This document shows positions 13,501 through 25,660 of a DNA stretch of 64,000 nucleotides, in pieces. A model generated the notes under the pieces. It was given only the letters and a program-made list of their open reading frames with translations, was not told where the DNA came from and did not search any database. Numbering within the stretch: the stretch's first letter is position 1; each line of letters begins with the position of its first letter. The stretch is from contig CM076659.1 of the NCBI GenBank assembly GCA_038496675.1, forward strand, positions 21,106,065 through 21,170,064, in the 5' to 3' direction. The stretch comes from Rachycentron canadum. Its lineage: Eukaryota; Chordata; Actinopteri; Carangiformes; Rachycentridae. The translations under genes were made by a program, and so were the position numbers.

Positions 13501-14640
13501 TGATTTTAACAAGTTGACATTCCAACGTCCTAGGAGCTGTGATAATGACTGTGTGTGAAATGTGTCTACCTGGGGATTTATGTTTGTGCCTGGATGCATG
13601 TCTGTTGCGTGATCAGGCTCTTTCTGAGCTTCTGCTAAATTTGTGAGAACCAAAGTAAGTTCAGACAGACATTAAAGACTTTCCTGAAAACACAGAACAT
13701 TGTGACTGCTCCTCAGTTCTCATCAGTGACTAAGACTTGGATTTAGAGGCTGCAGGGAGCGTAATAAAGGAGCAAAAATGTGTGTCTGTGTCTGTATATG
13801 TTGGGTGTTGTTGTTTTTTTATGATTCATTTGCTCTCACATAGGTATTGGAGTTGTACTAATGAGTCACATCAAAGCTATGAAATCAGATATGTGTTTGA
13901 AATATATATATATAAGTGTGTGTGTGATTACTCATTGGCTCAGCGAAAAGAAAACATTTAAAAGAAAACGCAAAGTTGTAATTCCACAAACTTTAAGAAT
14001 TGACGATGCCATTAGAGTGTAAAAGTGATGTGAATTTGTTTTGCAACATGACTCTGCACTAATAGAAATGCAACAATGATTTTCATTGCACTAATTTGTC
14101 CTCTTCATGCTGCAAATAGCAGGAAAAACCAACTTGTAAACTAATTTGAAAAGTGTAATCCCTCATTACACAAAAAGTAATAAAAGCAAACTAACAGTAA
14201 ATATGTCTTTCTGAACTCGTGTGCTGTGCACATTTATGTAATTCATTTATTCATTTGCAGATGCTTGTATTTTCAGCATTTCTTAAGACTAAGACTAACA
14301 AATACATAAAACAACAAGGGGGAGCAGTAAGGTTTGATAGATTACTCTCTACATCTTATTATGCCGTCATTACATGTATAAAATAAACAATGAGCAAGTC
14401 TTGGAACAAGGCAGATGAAAACTGCAAACTTCAAGAGGTCACCAAAGTCATTTCAGCAAGTTAAAAGTAATTTTTACTATAAAACTTTAATTTTCGGATT
14501 TATTGTGCTAATCTTTTGTTTTGAACAATTGCCGTTTAATATTTTAAAAATCCCCCTTATTTTCTTTGCTGTTTGTCATTAATCTGTAGATGTTTTGTTT
14601 TTAGGTGAAAGTTTCATCAACGGATTAGTGGTGGGATGTG
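10565..14640. other. non-coding stretch with a candidate conserved element
   Basis: Purine-rich DNA at 11330-11450 explains the L/S-rich minus-strand frames. The 121-codon plus-strand frame at 11790-12155 has no recognisable motif. A C run lies at 12909-12920. The stretch 13190-13530 has few low-complexity features and is discussed in the findings. Confidence 0.55.
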
Positions 14641-14649
14641 TGTCTGGTA

Positions 14650-15085
14650 TAATACCCACTATAATGGCAGTATTTTTATGCCTCCAGAAGCATCGTGTTT
14701 TCGGGTTGTTTGTATGTCTGCCCGTCCCATTTGTGCCAATGCGGAATTTCTGTAATGTCCTCAGGGAATTTGTTTAAAATTGGCACAAAAATTTACCTGG
14801 ACTCAAGAATGAAACTGATTAGAGGTTTGTGGTCAAAGATCAAGGTCAAGACCTCACAAAACACGTTTAATGCACACATTCATACACTAATTATGACACA
14901 ATTTAACTCAAATGGCTATAAGGATAAAATTAAATGATGACAATTAAAATCCAAATGGTCAAAGGTCAACTTCACTGTGACATCAAAATGTTCTGCAAAA
15001 TCCTTCTGGCCTTTATTCAACATCAACTTCAGGAAGAAGAGAATGTGACCATGTTTCCTGGGAATTGGCTGGTTGACGAAGTCAA
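14650..15085 (+). repeat. dispersed teleost repeat ('caaaggtcaacttcactgtgacatca')
   Basis: Recognisable blocks are ATGCCTCCAGAAGCATCGTG, TTTTCGGGTTGTTTGTATG, TCAGGGAATTTGTTTAAAAT, TGGACTCAAGAATGAAACTG, GTCAAAGATCAAGGTCAAG, GGTCAAAGGTCAACTTCAC and GTGACATCAAAATGTTCTGC. They follow the order known from a frequent teleost repeat that has no coding capacity. The open frames at 14595-15176 on both strands fall inside it and are not genes. Confidence 0.82.
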
Positions 15086-15224
15086 TCATCCGCAAGGCAG
15101 TAAATCTCGTTTTAAAGGAGTTATTAGTTTCGCTAATAAAATTTTGCAGTGCTGGAAACACCAACACCAATGTTAAGTAAATGTTTTGCTTCTATTTAAA
15201 TCACTTCTTTTCTTCTTGCTGAAG

Positions 15225-15370
15225 TTAGCATGTTAGTGAGCCATGGTGTGGCTGGACCGTCTTGTCACTTTCCAGTAATAAGTAACTGCCCCGGAGTAGT
15301 AATGCTGCTCAAAGTGCTTATCATCGCCTCTTGTAAACGCAATGATGGCGAAAGCTCTTGGCAAGAAACC
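15225..15370 (+). repeat. dispersed repeat family R, copy 1
   Basis: TTAGCATGTTAGTGAGCCATGG, GCTGGACCGTCTTGTCACTTTCC and AATGCTGCTCAAAGTGCTTATCA align with copies 3 and 4 of family R below. Similarity to copy 3 is clearest at CTTGTCACTTTCC. Confidence 0.6.
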
Positions 15371-16971
15371 ACATCTGGCAGCAGAGAAAACAGGTCCTTT
15401 TCAGCTACAGTCACAGAGCAAACTTTGACTTTGCAGGGAATAGTGTTGACTGTGTTGTAAACATAAACCTTAAGGGCTAACAGTATTTTATCATTACAAA
15501 TTGTCTACAGTTTTTTTTTTTTTTTTATCATGAATCATTTATCATTGTCATTAACCTCTGTCATAAGCCTTGCAGTCACATTTAAATAGTGTCCCATCCT
15601 CTCTGCTATTTGTATGATTCTGCTTCTGCTGCGCATTAACGAAACAAGAATATAAACAACATTTCCCTAATGAGAGGTCAATTCCCACTCCCTCTCTCAA
15701 CCTGGCTTTGACATTGGAGCACCCCTCATTTGTTGAACGTGTCAAAGGAAGTGAGGCGGCTCAGTTTGTGACCAGAAGTTAATGTGCCTCGCCCTTTTGC
15801 ACACAGGAATGAGGAGGAGAGAATGGCTTTACTGCAGGACTTTTTCATGGAACAGCACAACAGGCATAGACGTAAATAATATAACAGATGTGATGCAGTC
15901 AGAGTTTTAGTTTCAGTGTACCGTGTGAACTGGGACACTGCCGTAGCTCATTGGGACACAAGGCCATCCTTAATGCATTGCCAATAATACTAATTAGTCA
16001 TACTATAAAGAGTCAGAGTTTCTGTTATCTGATACTATTTCCACACTTTAAGACTCCACACAAATCAACACTTATTTCACGTACCATGTTGTGAGTCCAC
16101 CAGGAAATGGCACTGTACTGTCTCTGCCAATGTGTAAAAGCTGTGAACAGATTAAATTAAAGTTCACAGCATCTCTTTTACTAGGTGCTGCTGTTTGCAT
16201 ATCAGCTGATTCAATCATACCTGCTGCCAAATCTGCCACCTGCGCTGCACAGACTGCTTCCTCTGCCCTGCTACTACTTGCAAAATGGCACAATAGCGTT
16301 AAAATAAAAGATAGAAGCAGAAGCTGTCACATCTGAACAGGTGAAATATGTCAGAGGAGAGAGGGAAATGGTAATTAAGAGGTGTGTACGCACCCACATG
16401 GCCCAGAGAGGAGGCTTATTCAGGTTAAACACGTGTGGGTGGAGCATAGCAGTAACAGAGCTTTAATGAGTCCAACCAGCGTTGGAAAAAAATAGGTTTT
16501 TGCTTATTGTGTTCATAGCATAGCACCGATGATTTGATAAACCACCTAATAAGAACAGGCCCGCCGTCAAATTTCATGGAATGTAATATTCGTTAGGTGG
16601 GTTTTTTAGTAAAGCTGTTCTTTTCATAGTAACATAAATGTACAAAAACGTCTTATTAAAACTTTTTCGGCCAGAAATCTATCAAAGTGTATTTTCACAC
16701 CTTGGGACTAAACTCATTTAAAGTTTTAGCTCTAAGATCCGTGGTAAGGGTTATAAATTTTTATCAGCTGAGGACTCAAACTGAGTATGTTTAATCTCAC
16801 CCTGTGACCCAGGCTCATTAAAAACATGCAACCCTTCTTGTTGGATGATAATCTGCACCAGAGAGTTATGATGTAAACAATATAAACATGGACACAGGGG
16901 CCAAGTGAGGTTTCTCTTGGTTAAATCTTCTCCCACTGTGTTTAGTAGTCATAATCAAAGTTGATAATAAT

Positions 16972-17178
16972 AATAGGGGTGACTGTGGCTTCACATGTGG
17001 AAGTGTCCTTGGTGAACATACTGACCCCCAAATGGCCCCCGGTCACTGTTCTGTCATTGTGTGAGTGTGCACGGGTGCAATATATTCTCTATGTGTGAAT
17101 GGGTGAATGTGTATTGTGAAGCACTTTGAGTGGTATCCAAGACTATAAAAGCATCACATAAGTCCAGTCCATTTACTA
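16972..17178 (+). mobile_element. SINE-like dispersed element with 'agcactttgagtgg' tail
   Basis: Phrases typical of a common teleost SINE are present in order: ACATGTGGAAGTGTCCTTGG, CTGACCCCCAAATGG, GTGTGAATGGGTGAATGTG, GTGAAGCACTTTGAGTGG, ACTATAAAAGC and AAGTCCAGTCCATTTAC. The tRNA-like head is lost, so this is a 5'-truncated copy. The family is recognised from general knowledge; a library search would confirm it. Confidence 0.75.
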
Positions 17179-17388
17179 CTCATAGATAAATAGTAAGTGA
17201 ATAAAGAAGAATGCCATGGAAGTGGATTTAATATTGTGCAAACTAAGCTTTTTATTTCAATATACCGATGGTACATCAGCGTGTCCTTGTGCTTTTTCAG
17301 TTATTTGCAGACAAAAGTTTGCTCATTGTGTCATGAAGTTGGTCCTGATGTAGTGTATTTAATTTTACATGTTGCAAAATGAAAAAAA

Positions 17389-17411
17389 ATCAAATCAAAT
17401 CAAATCAAATA
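17389..17411. repeat. (AAATC)4 pentanucleotide repeat
   Basis: Four AAATC units and a partial fifth, after an A run. Confidence 0.9.
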
Positions 17412-17941
17412 AAATTGTAACTTCTGCTCCGGTCATCTTCATCAAACAAAAGTGGGCTGCTGTAAATCCAGCAGACCAGTTACCAGTAATTGATCATTAA
17501 TGATGAATGTCGTGCTGATTTCATGGACTGCATCTGATCCAGAGGAGATGAAACTAACCATCAGCCTAGATCAGGACCCCAAGCACCCAGCCAAATCTGG
17601 GCTCCATGCATAGGCAAAGTCTGACTCACATATTAGAGACAAAACATCTCATTTAACACCAACATTTAATACAAAGTCGCCATAGGTGGTTTACTCTGGT
17701 GCATTTCCTGTTCACAACAGATGTCTTTCTCTGTTTCCTCCTTTGCGCCGTCATTTTTCTATGTCTTTCTTCTTCAAATCTCTTTTCATCTCCCTCTCCC
17801 CCTCTTCTTTCTCTGCTGCTCTGTCACCATCCTGCTCTATTGCTCCAGTGATGTATCTGCACATGCAGTCCTGTATATGAGACCAGTAACACTTAACTAG
17901 TATTTTATAACTGTCCCTCACTCCTTCTTTGTTTCCCTCTT

Positions 17942-17964
17942 TCTCTCTCTCTCTCTCTCTCTCT
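17942..17964. repeat. (CT)n microsatellite
   Basis: About 11 CT units inside a wider pyrimidine-rich stretch (17920-17975). Confidence 0.93.
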
Positions 17965-18382
17965 TCCCTCTTCCTATCAAAAGTGGCCTCCAAATAGACT
18001 TCAGAGTGGATTAATGATCTGCTGTCTTTATATTGTGTGTGAGATGATGTGTGTTCTGTGTGTGTCTGCCTGCATGTGTGAATGCTGTCCTTGGTCTGGC
18101 ATTAACAGTGCATGTGGGAGTTGATATTAGTCTGGGCTGACAACAGCTATCTATTTTACACACATACACGCACACAACACAGTGAGTGAGGAAAGGAATT
18201 AGGTTGACATGATGGCACCCAGTTGGTGACTTGTCCAAATTTTTCATCCAGATCTAATTTTAGTCATTAATTCACTCATTTATTGCTTCATCCTGTGAGC
18301 GTGGGGTTACTTTTCCTGCCAAAAGTGGATTAAGAGAACAATTAATTCCAGTTTATTCTGTGTACTTACACCAAACTGGCGC

Positions 18383-18525
18383 CGTTACCTCAGCCAAGGA
18401 GGTTTTGTTTGTCGTGCCACTTGTTCATTAACAGGAAATCTCCTAAACTGGTTCACAGATTTTGAAGAAATTAGGCGGAAATATGCACCATGGGCCCAGT
18501 CACTGCGTTCGCTGTGAATCAATAA
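18383..18525 (+). repeat. degenerate dispersed repeat ('ccaaggaggttttgttt')
   Basis: TCAGCCAAGGAGGTTTTGTT, AACTGGTTCACAGATTTTG and GAAATATGCACCATGGGCC resemble a common fish repeat whose phrases run 'gccaaggaggttatgttttc ... actgaacggatttgcacaaa ... tccatgggcc'. The copy is old and shortened. Confidence 0.6.
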
Positions 18526-18886
18526 TTTTCTTTTTTTTTTTTTTAGTTTTGCAGTTTTGTTAGGAAATACTGAGCTTATCACAGTCATAGCAGGTAAACT
18601 GGCACTGTATGAATAACCAAGCAGATATTACACTCACCACTATGTCTTCTTGTCCACCTGTTCAACTCTGAACAACTTGCTGATGACAGTTAGATTAAAA
18701 GATCTTTTTTTAAGTCATGGTTCTGAAGGACTAGACTAGACTAGGTCTAGGTAGGAGAGTACATGTAGTTAACCCAGTCAGTGTACCTGTAGATGTGCAT
18801 GGAATAATACAATAATAATAAAAGTTACCTGATTCATGGTGTTCATGGTGTCTCTGTGTGTGAAATCACCTGTTTACCATGCACAT

Positions 18887-18921
18887 GTGTGTGTGTGTGT
18901 GTGTGTGTGTGAGTGTGTGTT
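18887..18921. repeat. (GT)n microsatellite
   Basis: GT repeat with one GAGT interruption. Confidence 0.93.
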
Positions 18922-20008
18922 ATTGTAGCATCTACATTTAGTTTGCAGGTCATTCTATATTCATGTCTAATTCCACTTGTACATAATTGAGAGGCGAAGG
19001 CGAGCATGGCACAGTTAAGGGCAGCAATGTTCACAAACACAAACCTGATGAATTTTACAACACTTCGCAGCGCTTTACTGTGTTTTACAGCGTACACACA
19101 GACACGCCTGGCTGCCCAGGGATATGCCGGCTCCGGCTGTCCTACTTCTGGATTTAATTCACCCCCTCCGCTCTCCTCATTGTTCGGGCCCACCACCACC
19201 ACCACCCTCTCTCTGCTCCCTCCTCCTCATTTCCTCCCTATTCGTCCTCTGTCACCTTTGTCTTCCCATGTCAATCCTTCTCTCTGTTCATTTCACTCCA
19301 TTTCTCACTCTCTCCTGATGATTCACGCAGTGTCACAGTGAGTTTTTTTCTCCTTTCACACCCGTCCTTTAATGCTGTTGTTAATAATGCAGATGAGATC
19401 TTTTGCTTTGATTGATATGTAACAAACAAACCGACTTTCCTCATCAACTGAGCATTTTTCTCTGCATTTTTCTTCTTTAACTTCAGGGTATGCAGCATCT
19501 GTATATTAACTTTCACAGCTCTTAGTGTGTGTCAGCACTGATACACACGTGCAGACTGATGGGAAGCCATTAGGATAATTTACACAGTATCAGAGGCTTA
19601 AGGCTTTTAAATAGAAGGAGCCTCTTCCTCTAGGCAAGCACACAAAGATACACTGCTGGCCGGAGATAACTGCAGCAGCCACAGATCCAGTCCACTTTGT
19701 GCTGGTGTCAGACAGAGCTGTTGAGAGCTGAGTAGCAAAGCTAAGCCTTTATATCAAACATGATCAGATACCAAACCACACGTTCTGCATATGGAGACAA
19801 ATGTACCACCAAGATAACCGGCAGCGTTGACGGCAATAACGCAGAACCCAACACAGAGAGGACTAGAGTTCACAACCGTGGGAGTGGTACACACAGTCAC
19901 GACCAAGCTGATGTGACCTCTGACCTTACAGAAAGAGAGGAGAAAGAACAGAGCATACCATGAGAGAATACAGTGAGGTATTGCTTTACTCGGGCGAGAC
20001 GGCGAGAC

Positions 20009-20317
20009 GGCGGTACGGCGGTTAGCACTGCCGCCTCGCAGCAAAACACAAGAAGCTTCTAGGGTTTGATTCCTGGCCCTGTGTGGAGTTTGCATGTTTT
20101 CCTTGTGGCTGCATGGGTTCATTCCCACAGTACAAAGACAAGCACGTTTAGGTTAACTGGTGACGTGAATGGTTCTTTCTTTTTGTATGTCGCTATATGC
20201 CGGCCATGCAATAGATTTGTGAACTGTCCGGGGTGGACCCTGGCTAAACCCAGTGTCAGCTGGGATTGGCCCCCCTCAACCCAGACACATAAGCAGTACA
20301 GATGGATGGATTTTTTT
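20009..20317 (+). mobile_element. tRNA-derived SINE, copy 1
   Basis: The head shows Pol III promoter relics: A-box-like GCGGTTAGCACTGCCGCCTC and B-box-like GGGTTTGATTCC. The body has the typical fish SINE phrases GTGGAGTTTGCATGTT, CACAGTACAAAGACA and GTCAGCTGGGATTGGC. It ends in GATGGATGGA. Small indels separate it from the other copies. SINEs are non-coding and depend on LINE proteins to move. The subfamily is not assigned. Confidence 0.85.
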
Positions 20318-21360
20318 ACTTGTTCACGACTTATTTGCAATGTAAAATTTAACTGTTTCATAATTGCGCTCTGCATTACGTACATAAAAAAACTTCACCA
20401 TGAACATAAAGTCATCATTCCAAGCTTTGGCACCTCCTAGTGGCCCTCACAAGACGAGACAACATGTGTGATGGAAGAAATGAAGTACAGGAATAATATT
20501 AGTGCGTGTTCTCATCAGTAAGCCGGTCTAGTTCAGTGTTTTGACGGAGTATTCATTTCAGGCCTGTAGGAATGATAGAGAAGACAGACCAGTTTCTTGT
20601 GGCCGGTTGAGGTCAAGAAAGTGTTGGAGCTGCTGATAAAATACGATCACAGCTCAGCCCAGCGTCTCTGGGGGTTTTATGGCTGTGTTGAGTGTGTGTG
20701 GGAGGGTGTGCTGGGGGAGTGACTAAGTGCACGTGTTATATCAGACAACAAGTGCTTTCCCTCAGCATAGCAACGCTGTCGTCAACACTGCGTCTTTACA
20801 CCGTCTCACTCCTCTTCCTCGCTGTCTCTCTCGCTCGCTGTCTCTCTATAACTCTTTATGTCAGCCGGTTTAAAGCTAGAAAGCATAAACTAAGAGAGAG
20901 AACGAAAAAAGTCTTGAATAATTGTCTTTTCTTTCAAAATAAAATACTTTTTTTTCCCTGAATGACAGGCTAGTTCAGTATTATTTACTCAGAAAAGAGC
21001 TGCTTTTTTACTGCTGCTTTTTAAGTGTCTGTTAACTCCACAAGGAAAAGAATGCAAATTGACCACAAAGAGATGCGTTATGATGATAAATGACTAAAAC
21101 AGATGCACAACTGAGAAATGTACAAAGAGAAACAGATAGATGACCAGGGATAAAGTTCTCAGAAAACACTGCCTGTATTGTGTGTATGTGCGTGGTTGTT
21201 GCATCACAGACCTGCTGCCAATCTCACGTGTGTGTATGTGTGTGTATGTGTGCACATCCGCAACCACTGGCAATGCGTGTCTGCTGCGTCACTGTTATTG
21301 CCAGCTCCATCTTTCTACATGGAGTTCGCCTTGACTTTTGTTTACCCTCGTTCAGAACGA

Positions 21361-21381
21361 CACACACACACACACACACAG

Positions 21382-21419
<38 letters not shown>
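21361..21419. repeat. compound (CA)10(GA)18 microsatellite
   Basis: CA repeat passes through GAGC into a GA repeat. Confidence 0.95.
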
Positions 21420-21420
<1 letters not shown>

Positions 21421-22704
21421 ACTGGAAAAATACTGCCCTTCTCCTGTTAAATTATTGACATAATATAATTATAGCCTTCATTTGGTTTCTACTATTATCA
21501 TATAGTAGCATCCACTCTCTCTGCATTTACATCCTAAAATTGCTTTTATTTCCTGTCTGTGACATCTATAGAAACTATAGTGTAAGGCGTCAATTTTATG
21601 TAATGGTGCTAGTTTTCACTGTCTGTTTTTACTGGGAATTGCATGTGTCACGTGTGAAAAAATAGATCACATGGTGCAGTCATGAGGCTCGTGTGCATCT
21701 CGCTCAAGTAAGTCCAAGTCCTTACCCCAGGGTCCCCATTCCCTATGGGCCTCATCCCTGAGGACCACAAAGAGACACACACAGATGCAAAACAACAACC
21801 ACAAAACAACTACAAAGAGGTGACTGCAGAAATGACAAGAAACAGATGCAAAATGACGCCGAAGAGACTCGCAGCAACTGCAAAGAATCAGACACAAACG
21901 CATTAAGATGACCAAAGAGTTGAGATATTTAGATGTCTTCACCCATTGACTCGTAACCTGTCCACCTTTCTAAACAAACAACATGTCCGATACCAGACAG
22001 ACTATGAGCTTCTTCTCACATCTGTGTGTAAAGCTGAGGAACCTAAAACTACTAGGTTATTAAGAATGCAGCTGTCATGGTTAAGAGAAACCAACACTGT
22101 CTGTTCGCAGGAGCCATGAAATGCAGCTTTTCGTGTTGAATTTACACACTTGCCTGAGAGATCGTGGTGATAAAACATTATCACACTACTTCCATCTTTC
22201 CTATCAGGAAAAGGCAGATGCTATTCATTTGAACAAACCAGCAACAACAAAAAAAAAAAAAAGAACCGTTGCTTCCATGGCGAGAGCGGTCTTGTTAAGA
22301 TAATGCTTTTGATTCCTTTGTTTGATGAAAGAAACAGGCAGAAGGAACGGCAGGTGAGAGACAGCAAAGAAAGAAAGTTTTGATCTGAAAACTGCATTAG
22401 ATGTAAATTTCATATCCTTCACATTAAATCAGCTTCAGCGGTGTGTCTGGACCGGACAGCCAGAACGTTGCCACGGCCTCCGTCTCTCGGATTATTAGCA
22501 GCGGTGGCTAACAGAGCAGAGAATGGAGTAGCCCACAGCAATCTAGCAGTGGGTGAATTGAAATGCCAGGCCAACCAATTATGTTGTCAGCACACACAGT
22601 GACGAGAGTGCACTACTGCACCACTGTGATCATTTTAGTCTGAGGGGCACAGAAACTCAGGGAGGACACACATACACACATACACACATGCACGCAACCC
22701 CACG

Positions 22705-22706
<2 letters not shown>

Positions 22707-22752
<46 letters not shown>
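22707..22752. repeat. (CA)23 microsatellite
   Basis: Uninterrupted; the first of four long CA/GT arrays between 22.7 and 23.8 kb. Confidence 0.95.
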
Positions 22753-22753
<1 letters not shown>

Positions 22754-22854
22754 CGGCCTGTAGCCCGATAAATAAGGCTCATCTCGTCTCAGCGGCTCAT
22801 TGCCCTGTCAGGCCAAATAAGGAGCCCTCATTTCCTCTGAATGATACACACACA

Positions 22855-22855
<1 letters not shown>

Positions 22856-22902
<47 letters not shown>
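22856..22902. repeat. (CA)n microsatellite abutting the gap
   Basis: At least 23 CA units running straight into the N block. Confidence 0.95.
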
Positions 22903-23402
22903 NNNNNNNNNNNNNNNNNNNNNNNNNNNNNNNNNNNNNNNNNNNNNNNNNNNNNNNNNNNNNNNNNNNNNNNNNNNNNNNNNNNNNNNNNNNNNNNNNN
23001 NNNNNNNNNNNNNNNNNNNNNNNNNNNNNNNNNNNNNNNNNNNNNNNNNNNNNNNNNNNNNNNNNNNNNNNNNNNNNNNNNNNNNNNNNNNNNNNNNNNN
23101 NNNNNNNNNNNNNNNNNNNNNNNNNNNNNNNNNNNNNNNNNNNNNNNNNNNNNNNNNNNNNNNNNNNNNNNNNNNNNNNNNNNNNNNNNNNNNNNNNNNN
23201 NNNNNNNNNNNNNNNNNNNNNNNNNNNNNNNNNNNNNNNNNNNNNNNNNNNNNNNNNNNNNNNNNNNNNNNNNNNNNNNNNNNNNNNNNNNNNNNNNNNN
23301 NNNNNNNNNNNNNNNNNNNNNNNNNNNNNNNNNNNNNNNNNNNNNNNNNNNNNNNNNNNNNNNNNNNNNNNNNNNNNNNNNNNNNNNNNNNNNNNNNNNN
23401 NN
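22903..23402. other. assembly gap of 500 N inside a (CA)n tract
   Basis: Exactly 500 N, bordered on the left by (CA)n at 22856-22902 and on the right by (AC)n at 23403-23449. The round number suggests a default or estimated size. Long open frames reported across it are artefacts of N being read as open. Confidence 0.98.

Positions 23403-23449
<47 letters not shown>
23403..23449. repeat. (AC)n microsatellite on the far side of the gap
   Basis: At least 23 AC units directly after the N block, in the same orientation as the left flank, so it is probably one interrupted array. Confidence 0.95.
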
Positions 23450-23453
<4 letters not shown>

Positions 23454-23711
23454 TACAACTATGCACTAAAACACACAAATAAATGAACGCTGATACAAAT
23501 ACAGACACACACTCGCACAACACGACGATGATGCTTTCTAGACCTGCGTTAAAAAACAAACGCACACATGCACGCACGCACACACGCACGCACAAACGTT
23601 ACATTAGTGGAGAGAGATGCAGCATGGTATACTTGTGACACAACGATTAGTCAATCCTGAACCCACAATGCACTGGAGTGGGGAAGGCAATCAAAGTTCC
23701 AGGGGACTGGA

Positions 23712-23714
<3 letters not shown>

Positions 23715-23763
<49 letters not shown>

Positions 23764-23792
23764 ATGTGTGTGTGTGTGTGTGAGTGTGTGTG
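23715..23792. repeat. (GT)n microsatellite, interrupted
   Basis: About 23 clean GT units, then GCAT and GAGT interruptions. It is opposite in orientation to the CA arrays upstream. Confidence 0.95.
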
Positions 23793-24067
23793 ATAGCTGG
23801 AGGACATCCACAAGCACTTTCACATTTATGAACAGTGATACTATTTTGTGTGCACGTGTGTGTATTTTAGCAGTAAAAGAATCTTCCATATGTCCTTATG
23901 GTTTGTTTATGTGTGTGTGTGTCTGTGCATGCTCTCTAGTGTGTATCAGCATGTTGGACCATGGTTAATGGCTATACATTAGCACCCCCGGAGCTCAGCA
24001 AAAGGCTGTCTTGTCTAAAATTCGACTTCACCCCAGGCCGGGTGGAGTGAATCTGCTGTAAATGCAG

Positions 24068-24071
<4 letters not shown>

Positions 24072-24116
<45 letters not shown>
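24072..24116. repeat. (GA)22 microsatellite
   Basis: Uninterrupted GA repeat on the plus strand. Confidence 0.95.
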
Positions 24117-24121
<5 letters not shown>

Positions 24122-24495
24122 GTGAGGCAACCTGTGAAGGTATGTAAGGTCGCGAAAGAGGAGAGAGACTTAGCATGTGATCATTTTTTATTCTGAGAGT
24201 CCACTTTCCATGTTTTTTTTTTAACCCAAAGTCTAACAAATATGGAATTATGTTGCAGGTGATGTAGAATCAGGGCGTGACCCAGAAAAAAAAATTGCAG
24301 CCTATAATTAAAGAAGGACATGGCCTCTGTCGTATCACCCATAGGTTTCTGAAGAGAGGTTAGGAAGCTCAGAGTAAGATGCTTCACCTTTTGCCTGACT
24401 CATTCTTAACTCCTGGCTAATCCAAAAGAGAGGAGGGGCCAATGGAGAAATAAGTACAAACATACATATACAAACCATCATACAGGCTACAATCT

Positions 24496-24547
<52 letters not shown>

Positions 24548-24564
24548 TGTGTGTGTGTGTGTGT
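24496..24564. repeat. compound (TA)(TG)(TA)(TG) microsatellite
   Basis: Alternating blocks TATATATA, TGTG..., TATATATA, TGTG.... Nearly pure alternating purine-pyrimidine over about 68 bp. Confidence 0.93.
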
Positions 24565-25424
24565 CCAATTTAGACATCAAGCAAATATCTGACTTACATT
24601 AAGTTCAGTTCAGTTCAAAGTAAAGTTGTTTTGTCTAATCTGTTGCTGCTCCAGCAAGAATGACTTCAGTGTCCTCGGTGTTTTAATGCTGCTACTGGCA
24701 GTTGTTTTTGGGTGGGCGCTCTGCTGATAATAGCAGCCTCTACTGACACAGTTGCTTTAACTGACACTGTTACATCCAACATTTTGTCAGAAGTGAGAAG
24801 CTAATATTGACAACCCTCTTTTATCTACTCCCTGAGCGCCCTTGTTGGAGCGTTATCTGCAGGTACTCCGACAACCCTGTCTCCTAAAAAAATCTGTTTC
24901 TATGACAACGGCATTCGAGATTTTTTAAAATTTTTTTTTTATTTGTTTGTCTGGATTTAATTCAGAGAAAAATCTTTACAGTGACTTCAGACAAAACCTG
25001 TTTATTTACATTTAACACTGCCATCTTTTCCTCAACCATCACCCTGTTTTTGTTGCCTACACCTTACTGGAGATGGGACTGTGGATGCAAATCTCCATCT
25101 CAGCTGATGACTGTCAATGAATGTAAGGCTTTATACATTCAAAACAGTGGATTTGAACATAATCCAGCCAGTGATTAAATTTACTACTAATCTTATTTGC
25201 AGTATAGAAACACGACATCCAGGAGACAGGATCTTGTATTACAGCTGTTTGTGTGATTATTGTGCTGTAGCAGAATAATTTTTTCTAATAATTATAACTT
25301 TCCTCTACTGTCAGGCAAACAGTTTATACACAGTACATAGCAGTAACAGAAACAGTATATTTTTCTATATATTTCTGCTTTTGTAGACTCAGTGTATAAC
25401 TGTGCTCTACTTCCTGTGAGAACT

Positions 25425-25660
25425 TAAAGGTCCTATATTGTACGGGAGATTTCCATGTCTGATTTTTATGTGGGTACTTTATAAATACTGTGATGGTATA
25501 AAAGTGCTCAGCCCACAGAGAAAGCTACACAGAATGCATTCAGAAATTGGGTCTTGGAACAAGCTTTTAGGATTTTTGGAACTTTATGATGTCACAACGA
25601 AGCCATTAACACTCTCAAGTCTTAAGGTGCCAGTACTTGGGACGTTTGCAGTGCGCGGTG
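25425..25660 (+). repeat. dispersed teleost repeat ('aaaggtcctatattgtac')
   Basis: AAAGGTCCTATATTGTACGG, GGTATAAAAGTGCTCAGCCC and ACTTTATGATGTCACAACG resemble a non-coding repeat of fish genomes starting with 'aaggtcctatattatg'. Terminal repeats cannot be confirmed by eye. The overlapping 89-codon open frame is not supported as a gene. Confidence 0.55.

Larger units (their letters stand above)
15380..20000. other. non-coding stretch with scattered repeats
   Basis: Outside the listed repeats I see no gene. The overlapping frames at 18843-19341 lie on both strands of a moderately GC-rich patch next to a (GT)n array, and neither reads like a known protein. Confidence 0.55.
20320..25420. other. 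microsatellite-rich non-coding stretch
   Basis: Contains the densest simple repeats of the window. Between them is unique sequence without recognisable exons. Confidence 0.6.

Noticed and set aside
14595..15176. Several 60-84 codon frames on both strands
   Set aside because: They all lie inside the dispersed repeat at 14650-15085.
19006..19341. 111-codon frame starting MAQLRAAMF and an overlapping minus-strand frame
   Set aside because: Both strands are open over the same GC-richer patch and neither is recognisable. The tail is pyrimidine-rich low complexity.
22797..23595. Long open frames of 213-255 codons
   Set aside because: They exist only because the 500 N are read as open. Both ends are CA/GT microsatellite translations.
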